Of a stretch of DNA of 5,024 nt, positions 1 to 5,024 are shown piece by piece. The notes beneath the pieces are model-generated. The model did not search any database. It saw only the letters and a program-made list of their open reading frames with translations, and was not told the DNA's origin. The translations under genes and the position numbers were made by a program. Source of the DNA: Methanomicrobiales archaeon (GTDB lineage Archaea > Halobacteriota > Methanomicrobia > Methanomicrobiales > Methanoculleaceae); assembly GCA_012521035.1 (NCBI GenBank), contig JAAYND010000048.1, positions 1-5,024 on the forward strand, given 5' to 3'. Position 1 is the first letter of the stretch; every line of letters starts with the position of its first letter.

Positions 1-456
1 CTCGCCCGGTTGCTCGGGATTGGGGTGGGCTCAGCAAGCGCCTCGCTTGCCCGCCTGGCGGATGCGGGCCTGGTACATCGTGAAGAGCGTGGGCGCCTCG
101 TGATCTATCAGGCAGCGATGGAGAGTCCGCTCCTCCGTGAGGTGAAGGTCTATGCCACACTCATAGAACTCAACCCGCTGATCCTTCGCCTGAGGGGCGA
201 CGGTGTGATGAGGGTGATCCTCTTTGGGAGTGCGGCGACTGGTGACGACACCCACGAAAGTGATATCGATCTCTTCATCGAGACAGACGATGCAAGGGCC
301 GCAGCAGCGAACATCGCTTCAGCTCAAGCCGGCCTTGATCGCGAAATATCGCCGCTCATCCTCACGCCCCGGGAGTTCCGGTCATTGAAAACCGCTGATC
401 CGGCTCTTTATGAGCGGATCTGTGCGGGAAAAGTTTTGATCGAGGAAGAACCATGA
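1..456 (+). CDS. Winged-helix plus minimal nucleotidyltransferase (MNT) protein, putative antitoxin; 5' partial
   Basis: The frame is open from base 1, so the true start lies upstream; the TTG at 10 is probably internal. The visible N-terminus (about 35 residues from base 1) reads as the recognition helix and wing of a winged helix-turn-helix: a Ser/Ala-rich helix, then L-A-R-L-A-D-A-G-L-V, then a basic wing ending V-I-Y-Q. About 20 residues of the domain are probably missing. A DNA polymerase beta-like MNT domain follows. Its signature G-S-A-A-T-G...S-D-I-D-L (bases 226-273) has the Gly-Ser loop and the two metal-binding Asp residues of an active enzyme. In characterised MNT/HEPN pairs the MNT protein is the antitoxin and modifies its HEPN partner with AMP; here this is inferred from family and context. 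The stop overlaps the next start by 4 nt (ATGA at 453-456), indicating co-translation. The fused HTH suggests autoregulation, but no operator is visible because the promoter is outside the window. A stand-alone transcriptional regulator is a less likely alternative. Confidence 0.85.
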   Translation, partial: LARLLGIGVGSASASLARLADAGLVHREERGRLVIYQAAMESPLLREVKVYATLIELNPLILRLRGDGVMRVILFGSAATGDDTHESDIDLFIETDDARAAAANIASAQAGLDREISPLILTPREFRSLKTADPALYERICAGKVLIEEEP

Positions 457-878
457 ATTATCAGTTCGAGCGGTGCCTCGAGCGGGGGAAGATTGTCCAT
501 ATCCCGGTCGACTCCGGACTGGTCGCAAAGGAACTGCGGGAAGCGGAACAGGATCTGGTTGCTGCAGAGCACTCTCTCACAGAAGAGAATGTCAAGTGGG
601 CGATCATCCAGGGCTACTATGCACAGTTTCACGCCCTGCGTGCGCTTATCTTTTCCAGGGGTTACCGCGAAAAGAGTCATTTCTGCCTCCGGTATGCCAT
701 CGAAGCTCTCTATGTCGACGAAGGTCTTCTCCCGGTATCGATACTCGAAGACTTTACCTTTGCCATGCGCACGCGGGAGGGGGCAGATTATGGTTGTATC
801 TACTCAGAGGTTGATGCCCGGGATGTGGTGGCATCGGCGAGCATGATAGTGGATCGGGTCGGGCGGTTGCTCGACTGA
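453..878 (+). CDS. HEPN-domain protein, putative toxin partner of the upstream MNT protein
   Basis: This is a 141-residue, mostly helical protein. After an N-terminal extension of about 22 residues, residues 23-87 show the HEPN pattern: an E-L-R-E-A-E-Q-D-L helix, then K-W-A-I-I-Q-G-Y-Y-A-Q-F-H-A-L-R-A-L (48-65), then R69-G-Y-R-E-K-S-H76. The C-terminal part has R106-x-R108-E-x-A-D-Y113 and a final helix, as in HEPN/UPF0332-type proteins. R69 to H76 has RX6H spacing, at the edge of the RX4-6H motif of HEPN ribonucleases. The residue two after the His is Cys78, not the Tyr that MNT partners modify in HepT-type toxins. The ATG at 453 was chosen because it overlaps the upstream stop, and GAGG at 442-445 provides a ribosome site 7 nt before it. 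The fused-like spacing and family both point to a toxin-antitoxin pair, with this protein a probable RNase. The enzyme activity is not proven by sequence, and the family also includes non-catalytic substrate-binding HEPN proteins. Confidence 0.85.
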   Translation: MNYQFERCLERGKIVHIPVDSGLVAKELREAEQDLVAAEHSLTEENVKWAIIQGYYAQFHALRALIFSRGYREKSHFCLRYAIEALYVDEGLLPVSILEDFTFAMRTREGADYGCIYSEVDARDVVASASMIVDRVGRLLD

Positions 879-980
879 TACAGGGGAAGACCAACGTCGC
901 CGATCAGCAACGCCGGGAGATCCGTGGCCATATCGCTCATACTCGATCTGAGAATGTGGATCCTGCCGGCCCCTCCCCGC

Positions 981-1000
981 AACAAATAGAGCACTATATG
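981..1000 (+). promoter_or_regulatory. Putative archaeal BRE/TATA promoter of the hemerythrin pseudogene
   Basis: An A/T-rich island in GC-rich DNA contains A-rich AACAAATAG (a possible BRE region) followed by CACTATATG (992-1000). The centre of the TATA-like element is about 27-28 nt before the ATG at 1025, the usual archaeal TATA-to-transcription-start distance. No clear Shine-Dalgarno sequence precedes that ATG, so a leaderless transcript is predicted. This is pattern matching only. The rest of the 879-1024 gap shows nothing I can name. Confidence 0.5.
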
Positions 1001-1024
1001 CAGGAAAACGAACTATCCTGAATC

Positions 1025-1432
1025 ATGGCATTCATGAAATGGTCCGACGACCTCTCCGTCGGCGTCAAAGAGATCGACGCCCAGCACCAGCGGTTCATAT
1101 CGCTCATCAATGACCTCCATGAAGCAATGCTCGCGAAGCGCGGAAAAGATGTTCTTGAGGAGGTGCTTGCAGACCTTGCTTCATACACACAGTATCACTT
1201 CTCGACCGAGGAAGAGTACATGCAGAAGTTCGGCTACGCCGGCTTTGCCGCGCACCGGCGCGAGCACCGGGCCTTTGTCGCGAAAGTCGGCAAATTTACG
1301 CAATAATTTGAGGAAGGCGGCCCCGACCTCTCGATCCAGGTTATAAGTCTCCCCTACGACCAGGTGGCAACCCACATACGGGGGACGGATATGCGCTACA
1401 CAGACTGATTCCACGAGCACGGTCTCACCTGA
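1025..1432 (+). pseudogene. Bacteriohemerythrin, broken by two in-frame stop codons
   Basis: Bacteriohemerythrins are four-helix-bundle proteins of about 135 residues that bind O2 at a non-haem di-iron site, for O2 storage, delivery or sensing. The open part (1025-1306, 93 residues) starts M-A-F-M-K-W-S-D-D-L-S-V-G-V, the usual start, and carries H21 (D-A-Q-H), H58 and E62 (Y-H-F-S-T-E-E), H77 and H81 (H-R-R-E-H). A TAA at 1304-1306 ends it before the fourth helix. Translation beyond this stop in the same frame continues the family exactly: F-E-E-G-G-P-D-L-S-I, then A-T-H117-I-R-G-T-D122 with the last two ligands. A TGA at 1406-1408 then precedes F-H-E-H-G-L and a final TGA at 1430-1432. Total read-through length is 135 codons, the normal size, with no frameshift. 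Two different stops, plus Pro110 in helix 4 and Gln113 at the usual Trp position, indicate decay. A truncated 93-residue product could still be made but lacks two ligands. A sequencing error could explain one stop but hardly both. Confidence 0.85.
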
Positions 1433-1434
1433 TC

Positions 1435-1470
1435 GGATCCCCCACTTTTGATGCACCTGCGGGATCCTTT
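1435..1470 (+). terminator. Possible weak hairpin terminator after the hemerythrin pseudogene
   Basis: GGATCCC (1435-1441) and GGGATCC (1461-1467) form a perfect 7-bp inverted repeat with a 19-nt loop, followed by only three T residues. It begins just after the final hemerythrin stop. The long loop and short T run make it a weak candidate, and each arm contains the palindrome GGATCC, so chance pairing is possible. Confidence 0.25.
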
Positions 1471-1510
1471 GCCCTGATATCCCCATCCAGCCTCTACCCC
1501 CCGCACGTCA

Positions 1511-1528
1511 AATAACAACCCTTATGAT
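1511..1528 (+). promoter_or_regulatory. Putative archaeal promoter of the ADP-ribosylglycohydrolase gene
   Basis: AATAACAACC followed by CTTATGAT (1521-1528) resembles a BRE/TATA pair. Its centre lies about 29 nt before the ATG at 1554, suggesting a leaderless or nearly leaderless message. No good Shine-Dalgarno site is seen before the ATG. The TATA match is imperfect. Apart from this and the inverted repeat, the 1433-1553 gap shows no other feature. Confidence 0.4.
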
Positions 1529-1553
1529 GGACCTTGCGAGAGAGACTACTTGA

Positions 1554-2459
1554 ATGCTCGATCAGTTCAAAGGTTGCCTCCTCGGGGCTGCCATCGGCGA
1601 TGCGCTCGGCATGGCCCGGGAGAGCACCCCTCCCGACTTCCAGCGCCTCCACGAGGGGTACCACCGGGCCTGGCGCGGGCACCCGAACGCCGGGCTCAAA
1701 CCCGGGCAGTTCACCGACGACACCCAGATGATGCTCCTCGTCGCCGGCATGCTCGCCGACGGCACGTACTCGGAGAATGCCTATGCGACCGCCCTCGCCC
1801 GGATGTACATGAACAAAGAACTCCGGTTCCCCGACGGTGCCGTTGAGGCCGCGTGCCGGCACATCCTCCTCTCCGGCGGGGAGCGGAGCGGCGTCGCATC
1901 GAACACCGCAGGCTGCGTCAGCATCGCCATACCGTTTGCGCTCGCTTACAGCGATCCGGTCGACGTGACGGAACGGGTGGTCCAGGCCTGCAGCGTCACC
2001 CATACCCATCCGGCGGCGCATGCCGGCGCTGTCACCGTCGCGATGCTCGTCCACTACGCCATCCGTGGCCATCCTGAGGCGCTCTCCCTCGCCGGGAAAC
2101 ACGCCGGTTTTGAGGATATCACCCTCGGGAACAAGATCCGCGCCGCCGTCCGCCTCGCAGGTGAGGGGATCAGCCTTGAGAGCGCGCTATCGGTCATCGG
2201 AAACAACGTGACCGTCTACCAGACCGTCCCGCTCGCACTCTTCCTTATCCACCGCATCAAGGATGTCACCACGCTCCTCAACACCGCCGCGCACGTCGGG
2301 GGGAACACCGACACAATCGCGCTCATATGCGGCGCCTACGCCGGCGCGACGTACGGAAAATCCGCGCTGCCCCGTGACCTCCTCGAAGGACTCGAGGACC
2401 GGGATGGGATCGAGGCGACGGCCGCCCGGCTCTATGAGCGTTGCCTTACAAAGCCTTAA
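1554..2459 (+). CDS. ADP-ribosylglycohydrolase family protein (DraG/ARH-like)
   Basis: This complete 301-residue protein has the normal length for the family, which hydrolyses ADP-ribose from modified proteins or small ADP-ribosides using two Mg2+/Mn2+ ions in the cytoplasm. Motifs in order: G-C-L-L-G-A-A-I-G-D16-A-L-G with E23; G-Q-F-T54-D55-D56-T-Q-M, the first metal-binding cluster; S-V-T-H-T-H-P (147-153); and G249-G-N251-T-D253-T254-I-A-L-I-C-G-A, the second cluster. The second cluster has Asn251 where DraG and ARH enzymes usually have Asp. Asp253 and Thr254 are kept, and G-G-N-T-D-T variants occur in the family as I recall it, so activity is still plausible. A TGA directly abuts the ATG in frame (1551-1553), which fixes the start at or after 1554. 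The gene appears to be its own transcription unit, and no ADP-ribosyltransferase or nif gene is visible nearby, so the substrate is unknown. Calling it draG would be over-reaching. Confidence 0.93.
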   Translation: MLDQFKGCLLGAAIGDALGMARESTPPDFQRLHEGYHRAWRGHPNAGLKPGQFTDDTQMMLLVAGMLADGTYSENAYATALARMYMNKELRFPDGAVEAACRHILLSGGERSGVASNTAGCVSIAIPFALAYSDPVDVTERVVQACSVTHTHPAAHAGAVTVAMLVHYAIRGHPEALSLAGKHAGFEDITLGNKIRAAVRLAGEGISLESALSVIGNNVTVYQTVPLALFLIHRIKDVTTLLNTAAHVGGNTDTIALICGAYAGATYGKSALPRDLLEGLEDRDGIEATAARLYERCLTKP

Positions 2460-2475
2460 GATTCTATAAAAGACA
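2453..2475 (+). promoter_or_regulatory. Putative promoter region of the arg operon
   Basis: An A/T-rich run overlaps the end of the glycohydrolase gene and contains CCTTAAGATTC and TTCTATAAAAG. The second is the better TATA match, but its centre is only about 19-20 nt before the argC ATG, slightly too close for a start at or before the ATG. The first gives standard spacing of about 27 nt for a leaderless message. One of the two is probably the TATA box. No Shine-Dalgarno site precedes argC, which fits a leaderless first gene. No repeated operator is visible. Confidence 0.45.
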
Positions 2476-2485
2476 CATCTTCCGT

Positions 2486-3472
2486 ATGGAAATTGCGATT
2501 ATCGGTGCATCCGGATACACCGGTGGCGAGCTGATGCGGCTCCTGATAGGTCACCCCTCCGCAGACGTCGTCACCGCAACATCCCGGAAGCTGGACGGCA
2601 CCCCTGTCACCTCGGTCCACCCCCACCTCCGCGGGTTGACCGATCTCGTCTTTCAGAACATCGGCGCCGGCGATATCGATGCAGACTTCGCCTTCCTCGC
2701 CGTACCCCACACAGCGGCGATGAGCATCGCCGGGACGCTTGTCGAGCGGGGGATCAGGACCGTCGACCTCTCAGCCGATTACCGGCTCGCAAGGGATGTC
2801 TACGAGAAGACCTACGGTGTGTGCCACGAGAACTACTTCGAGGCTCCCTACGGCCTGCCCGAACTCCACCGGGATGCTGTCAGGGGCGCCTCCTTCGTTG
2901 CAAACCCGGGCTGCTTCCCGACCGGAGCGACACTCGCGGCGGCGCCGCTCGCGAAGTTTGCCCACACGATCATATACGACGCAAAGACCGGTGTCACCGG
3001 TGCGGGCACAAACCCCTCCGCGACGACCCACTACCCGAACGTCGGCGACAACTTCAGCGCCTACAAGTGGACAGGCCACCGGCACCTCGCGGAGATGAAG
3101 CAGGAGGCGGCCCGGCTCGGTTCAACCGCCCGGTGCTACTTCACGCCACACCTCCTTCCGGTGAACCGGGGCATACTCACGACGGCCCATATCCTCCTCA
3201 ATGAACCGATGGAGCAGGGAGAGGTCGAGGCCCTCTATCGGGAGTTCTACGAGGACGAGTTCTTCGTCCGCTACCAGAAACCGACTCTTGCGGCCGTGAG
3301 GGGGACGAACTTCTGTGACGTGGCCGTGGAGAGTGAGGGCGACCGGATCGTCGCGGTCTCTGCGATCGACAACCTCGTCAAGGGCGCGAGCGGCCAGGCG
3401 ATCCAGAACATGAATCTGATGTGCGGATTCGCTGAGGATGCTGGCCTCCGGTTCGCAGGCATGCTCCCCTGA
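2486..3472 (+). CDS. argC: N-acetyl-gamma-glutamyl-phosphate reductase
   Basis: ArgC catalyses the NADPH-dependent reduction of N-acetylglutamyl-5-phosphate to N-acetylglutamate semialdehyde, the third step of arginine synthesis. The 328-residue product has an N-terminal Rossmann motif I-I-G7-A-S-G10-Y-T-G13-G-E-L. The catalytic cysteine is C143 in V-A-N-P-G-C-F-P-T-G, and G-H198-R-H200 in the dimerisation/catalytic domain holds the candidate active-site histidine. H-L-L-P-V-N-R-G-I and the C-terminal D-N-L-V-K-G-A-S-G-Q-A also match the family. The ATG at 2486 is chosen because it starts M-E-I-A-I-I-G directly at the first strand of the fold. The frame stays open upstream to a TTG at 2441, but those 15 residues lie inside the previous gene and in its promoter-like end. 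The gene is first in an argC-CBS-argJ operon. All key residues are present. The alternative LysY/ArgC dual-function enzyme of lysine synthesis is less likely because argJ is adjacent. Confidence 0.97.
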   Translation: MEIAIIGASGYTGGELMRLLIGHPSADVVTATSRKLDGTPVTSVHPHLRGLTDLVFQNIGAGDIDADFAFLAVPHTAAMSIAGTLVERGIRTVDLSADYRLARDVYEKTYGVCHENYFEAPYGLPELHRDAVRGASFVANPGCFPTGATLAAAPLAKFAHTIIYDAKTGVTGAGTNPSATTHYPNVGDNFSAYKWTGHRHLAEMKQEAARLGSTARCYFTPHLLPVNRGILTTAHILLNEPMEQGEVEALYREFYEDEFFVRYQKPTLAAVRGTNFCDVAVESEGDRIVAVSAIDNLVKGASGQAIQNMNLMCGFAEDAGLRFAGMLP

Positions 3473-3477
3473 GGTGA
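3471..3477 (+). promoter_or_regulatory. Ribosome binding site of the CBS gene, overlapping the argC stop
   Basis: GAGGTGA matches the archaeal anti-16S consensus and lies 5 nt before the ATG at 3483. Its first two bases are the last two of the argC TGA stop. It decides the start in favour of 3483 rather than the in-frame codon at 3438 within argC, and suggests coupled translation. Confidence 0.8.
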
Positions 3478-3482
3478 CTATA

Positions 3483-3974
3483 ATGGTGCTGGTAAAAGAT
3501 ATCATGACCCCTGACCCGGTGACCGTCCGGGTTGACTCTCCCGTCCGCGAGGCGGCGGGCCTGCTCCGGAAATACCATATCGGGGGGCTCCCCGTCATGG
3601 ATGGCGACCGGGTGGCGGGGATCGTCACCGAGACCGATATCATATCGCTCCTCAATGTCGGCGACCTCTCAAGCGACCTCTGGCTCCCCTCACCCCTCGA
3701 GGTGATCGAGGTTCCCATCAGGGAGTTCATCAACTGGGAGAAGACAAAGCGAGCGCTCACCGATATAAGCGACATGAAGGTCCGGCGGATCATGAGCAGC
3801 CCTGCCATATCGATCGATGAGGAGTCGGATATCGTTGATGCGGCCTCTCTGATGCTCAAAGAGAGGATAGCACGCCTCCCGGTCCTCCGCAACGGGAAAC
3901 TGGTCGGGATCGTCACCCGGGCCGATCTTGTCCGGGGTATCGGAGCGTCTGCTGGAGAGGAAGAAGAGGAATGA
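3483..3974 (+). CDS. Tandem CBS-domain protein within the arginine operon
   Basis: This 163-residue soluble protein consists of two CBS domains, which pair into a Bateman module that commonly binds AMP, ADP, ATP or S-adenosylmethionine. CBS1 covers about residues 4-57 (D-I-M-T-P-D-P-V-T-V through G46-I-V-T49-E-T-D52). CBS2 covers about 98-153 (V-R-R-I-M-S-S-P through G142-I-V-T145-R-A-D148). Both keep the G-I-V-T-x-x-D ribose/phosphate-binding motif. A linker of about 40 residues, with W-L-P-S-P-L-E-V-I-E-V-P-I-R-E-F-I, separates them. The protein ends in five consecutive Glu residues. There is no attached catalytic, DNA-binding or transporter domain, so it probably acts through a partner. 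The gene starts 10 nt after argC and overlaps argJ by 4 nt, so all three should be made together. A role as energy-state sensor for arginine synthesis is inferred from position only; the exact ligand cannot be read from sequence. Confidence 0.93.
   Translation: MVLVKDIMTPDPVTVRVDSPVREAAGLLRKYHIGGLPVMDGDRVAGIVTETDIISLLNVGDLSSDLWLPSPLEVIEVPIREFINWEKTKRALTDISDMKVRRIMSSPAISIDEESDIVDAASLMLKERIARLPVLRNGKLVGIVTRADLVRGIGASAGEEEEE
3954..3970 (+). promoter_or_regulatory. Purine-rich ribosome binding region of argJ inside the CBS gene
   Basis: GGAGAGG at 3954-3960, followed by more GAAGAAGAGGA, immediately precedes the argJ ATG at 3971. GGAG lies about 13 nt upstream and AGAGGA directly abuts the start, so the best-placed core is probably GAGG at 3957-3960, 10 nt away. 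The same bases encode the Gly-Glu and poly-Glu tail of the CBS protein. Re-initiation after the overlapping ATGA may matter more than direct binding. Confidence 0.45.
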
Positions 3975-5024
3975 AGAGCATCTGTGCGGTAAAAGGTGTC
4001 AGCGCTGCCGGGATCAGGGAAGGAAAGTTCGGGCTTGCGCTTATCCGGGCGAGCGGGACCGCTGCCGGGGTATTTACCTCAAATAAGGTGCGCGCCGCCC
4101 CGGTCGAGGTGATGATGGACCGGATTCGCCGGGGGAGGCTTGATGCCGTCATCGTGAACAGCGGGTGCGCAAACGCCTACACCGGCGAGAGGGGGATCCG
4201 CGATGCAGAGGAGATGTGCGAGATCGCCGGCGCCTCCCTCGGTATCGACCCCGCTGGAATCGGCGTCGCGAGCACCGGCGTGATCGGTCGCTACGTAAAC
4301 CTCCCGCTCATCCGGGACCAGTGCGAGCGTATAGCCCCGCTCCTCGCCCGGAATAGCGATGCCGAGGCCGCTGCCGCCCGGGCGATCATGACGACCGATA
4401 CCTTCCCGAAACACGCCCTCATTGAGACCGGATCGTTCTCCGTCGGCGGGATCACCAAGGGGAGTGGTATGATCGCCCCCAACATGGGGACGATGCTCGC
4501 GTTCATCTACACCGATGCCGAGGTCGAAGCCCCCGTCCTCCAGGATATCCTCCGGCAGGCGACCAGACGGTCATTCAACCGGGTCGTCGTCGACGGGGAT
4601 ACGAGCACGAACGATGTGGCCCTCTGCACAGCGACCGGCGCCGCCGGGAAGGTGGATCGAGATGAACTTGCGGAGGCTATCGAGGCCGTCTGCCGAAACC
4701 TCGCCATACAGATCGCCCGCGACGGCGAGGGTGCGACGAAGCTCCTTGAGGTCACGGTCCGTGGCGCCGCCGATGAGGGAGAGGCCGCCGCCGTTGCGCG
4801 GACGGTCATCGCGTCCCCGCTCGTCAAGACAGCGGTCTACGGCGAAGACCCGAACTGGGGCCGGGTTGTCGCGGCCGCCGGCCGATCAGGCGCTGAGTTT
4901 GACCCCTACGCGGTCTCCCTCCATGTCGGTGGGGTGCCGCTTGTCATCCGCGGTGAGATCGTCGCCGACCTCGGGGCGGCGAAGGTCGCCATGCACGGGG
5001 ATACCGTCTCTTTCGTCCTCGACC
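3971..5024 (+). CDS. argJ: Glutamate N-acetyltransferase / ornithine acetyltransferase, 3' partial
   Basis: ArgJ transfers acetyl from N-acetylornithine to glutamate, releasing ornithine and recycling N-acetylglutamate. Some members also use acetyl-CoA. The window holds 351 codons of an expected 385-410, and the frame is open at the right edge, so the C-terminus is missing. The enzyme is made as a precursor that cleaves itself before a threonine: K163-G-S-G-M-I-A-P-N-M-G-T174-M-L contains this site, with T174 as the predicted nucleophile. T102-G103 in S-T-G-V-I-G matches the oxyanion-hole pair. F-T-S-N-K-V near the N-terminus, N63-S-G-C-A-N68, D208-G-D-T-S-T-N-D215 and Y-G-E-D-P-N-W-G also match the family. 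The residue before the nucleophile is Gly rather than the common Ala. The ATG at 3971 overlaps the CBS stop and gives the usual M-K-S-I-C-A-V-K-G-V start. Monofunctional or bifunctional action cannot be decided from sequence alone. The next operon gene may be argB, but it is outside the window. Confidence 0.96.
   Translation, partial: MKSICAVKGVSAAGIREGKFGLALIRASGTAAGVFTSNKVRAAPVEVMMDRIRRGRLDAVIVNSGCANAYTGERGIRDAEEMCEIAGASLGIDPAGIGVASTGVIGRYVNLPLIRDQCERIAPLLARNSDAEAAAARAIMTTDTFPKHALIETGSFSVGGITKGSGMIAPNMGTMLAFIYTDAEVEAPVLQDILRQATRRSFNRVVVDGDTSTNDVALCTATGAAGKVDRDELAEAIEAVCRNLAIQIARDGEGATKLLEVTVRGAADEGEAAAVARTVIASPLVKTAVYGEDPNWGRVVAAAGRSGAEFDPYAVSLHVGGVPLVIRGEIVADLGAAKVAMHGDTVSFVLD

Noticed and set aside
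879..989. In-frame open stretch of 36 codons after the HEPN stop, possibly a lost C-terminal extension
   Set aside because: The HEPN protein already ends at a natural last helix, and the downstream translation shows no family resemblance. Short open runs are expected at this GC content.
1304..1408. Programmed stop-codon recoding in the hemerythrin gene (selenocysteine or pyrrolysine)
   Set aside because: The first stop is TAA, used for neither amino acid, the two stops differ, neither falls at a metal ligand, and no clear insertion-element hairpin was seen. Decay is simpler.
1435..1467. Paired GGATCC sites as the ends of a mobile element scar
   Set aside because: No flanking target duplication or transposase remnant was seen. 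The 7-bp inverted repeat is better treated as a weak hairpin.
1494..2102. 202-codon open frame on the minus strand across the glycohydrolase
   Set aside because: Antisense shadow of a convincing ARH-family gene, rich in Gly, Val, Arg and Glu with no family motifs.
2441..2485. Upstream TTG start for argC adding 15 residues
   Set aside because: It overlaps the previous gene and the TATA-like region, and the Rossmann strand begins immediately at the ATG at 2486.
3438..3482. Upstream start for the CBS gene inside argC
   Set aside because: The extra 15 residues do not resemble CBS proteins, and GAGGTGA is ideally spaced for the ATG at 3483.
3122..3916. 264-codon open frame on the minus strand across argC and the CBS gene
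   Set aside because: It lies antisense to two well-supported genes, has a low-complexity Ser/Arg/Thr-rich composition typical of shadow frames in GC-rich DNA, and shows no recognisable domain.

Overview
The window looks like chromosomal DNA from a GC-rich euryarchaeon, most probably a Methanomicrobiales methanogen resembling Methanoculleus. This rests on the style of the proteins (HEPN/MNT pair, bacteriohemerythrin, archaeal CBS protein, argC/argJ), on TATA-like elements about 27 nt upstream of start codons that lack Shine-Dalgarno sites, and on GGTGA-type ribosome sites inside the operon. The genus is inferred from memory of the families, not from a search. All genes are on the + strand.

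Layout. (1) 1-878: a translationally coupled pair, a winged-helix plus minimal nucleotidyltransferase (MNT) protein cut by the left window edge, then a HEPN-domain protein. Together they look like an MNT/HEPN toxin-antitoxin module. (2) 1025-1432: a bacteriohemerythrin gene broken by two in-frame stop codons (TAA at 1304, TGA at 1406). Read through, it gives a family-length 135-codon protein that still holds all seven expected di-iron ligands, so it looks like a recent pseudogene. (3) 1554-2459: a complete ADP-ribosylglycohydrolase (DraG/ARH family), apparently with its own promoter. (4) 2486-5024: an arginine biosynthesis operon, argC, then a two-CBS-domain protein, then argJ, which runs off the right edge. 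The gap from argC to the CBS gene is 10 nt, and the CBS gene overlaps argJ by 4 nt.

How the genes work together. ArgC reduces N-acetylglutamyl-phosphate to the semialdehyde. ArgJ moves the acetyl group from N-acetylornithine to glutamate, which closes the acetyl cycle. The CBS protein between them is translationally coupled to argJ and is a candidate adenine-nucleotide sensor for this pathway, but that is inference. The left half is accessory in character (toxin-antitoxin-like pair, decaying hemerythrin), while the right half is core metabolism.

No tRNA, rRNA, CRISPR array, insertion sequence or prophage signal was seen. I found no clearly undescribed multi-gene system. The points most worth following are the hemerythrin with two stops, the CBS gene inside the arg operon, and the unusual motif in the HEPN protein. 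The only gene-free stretches are 879-1024 and 1433-1553, both short.
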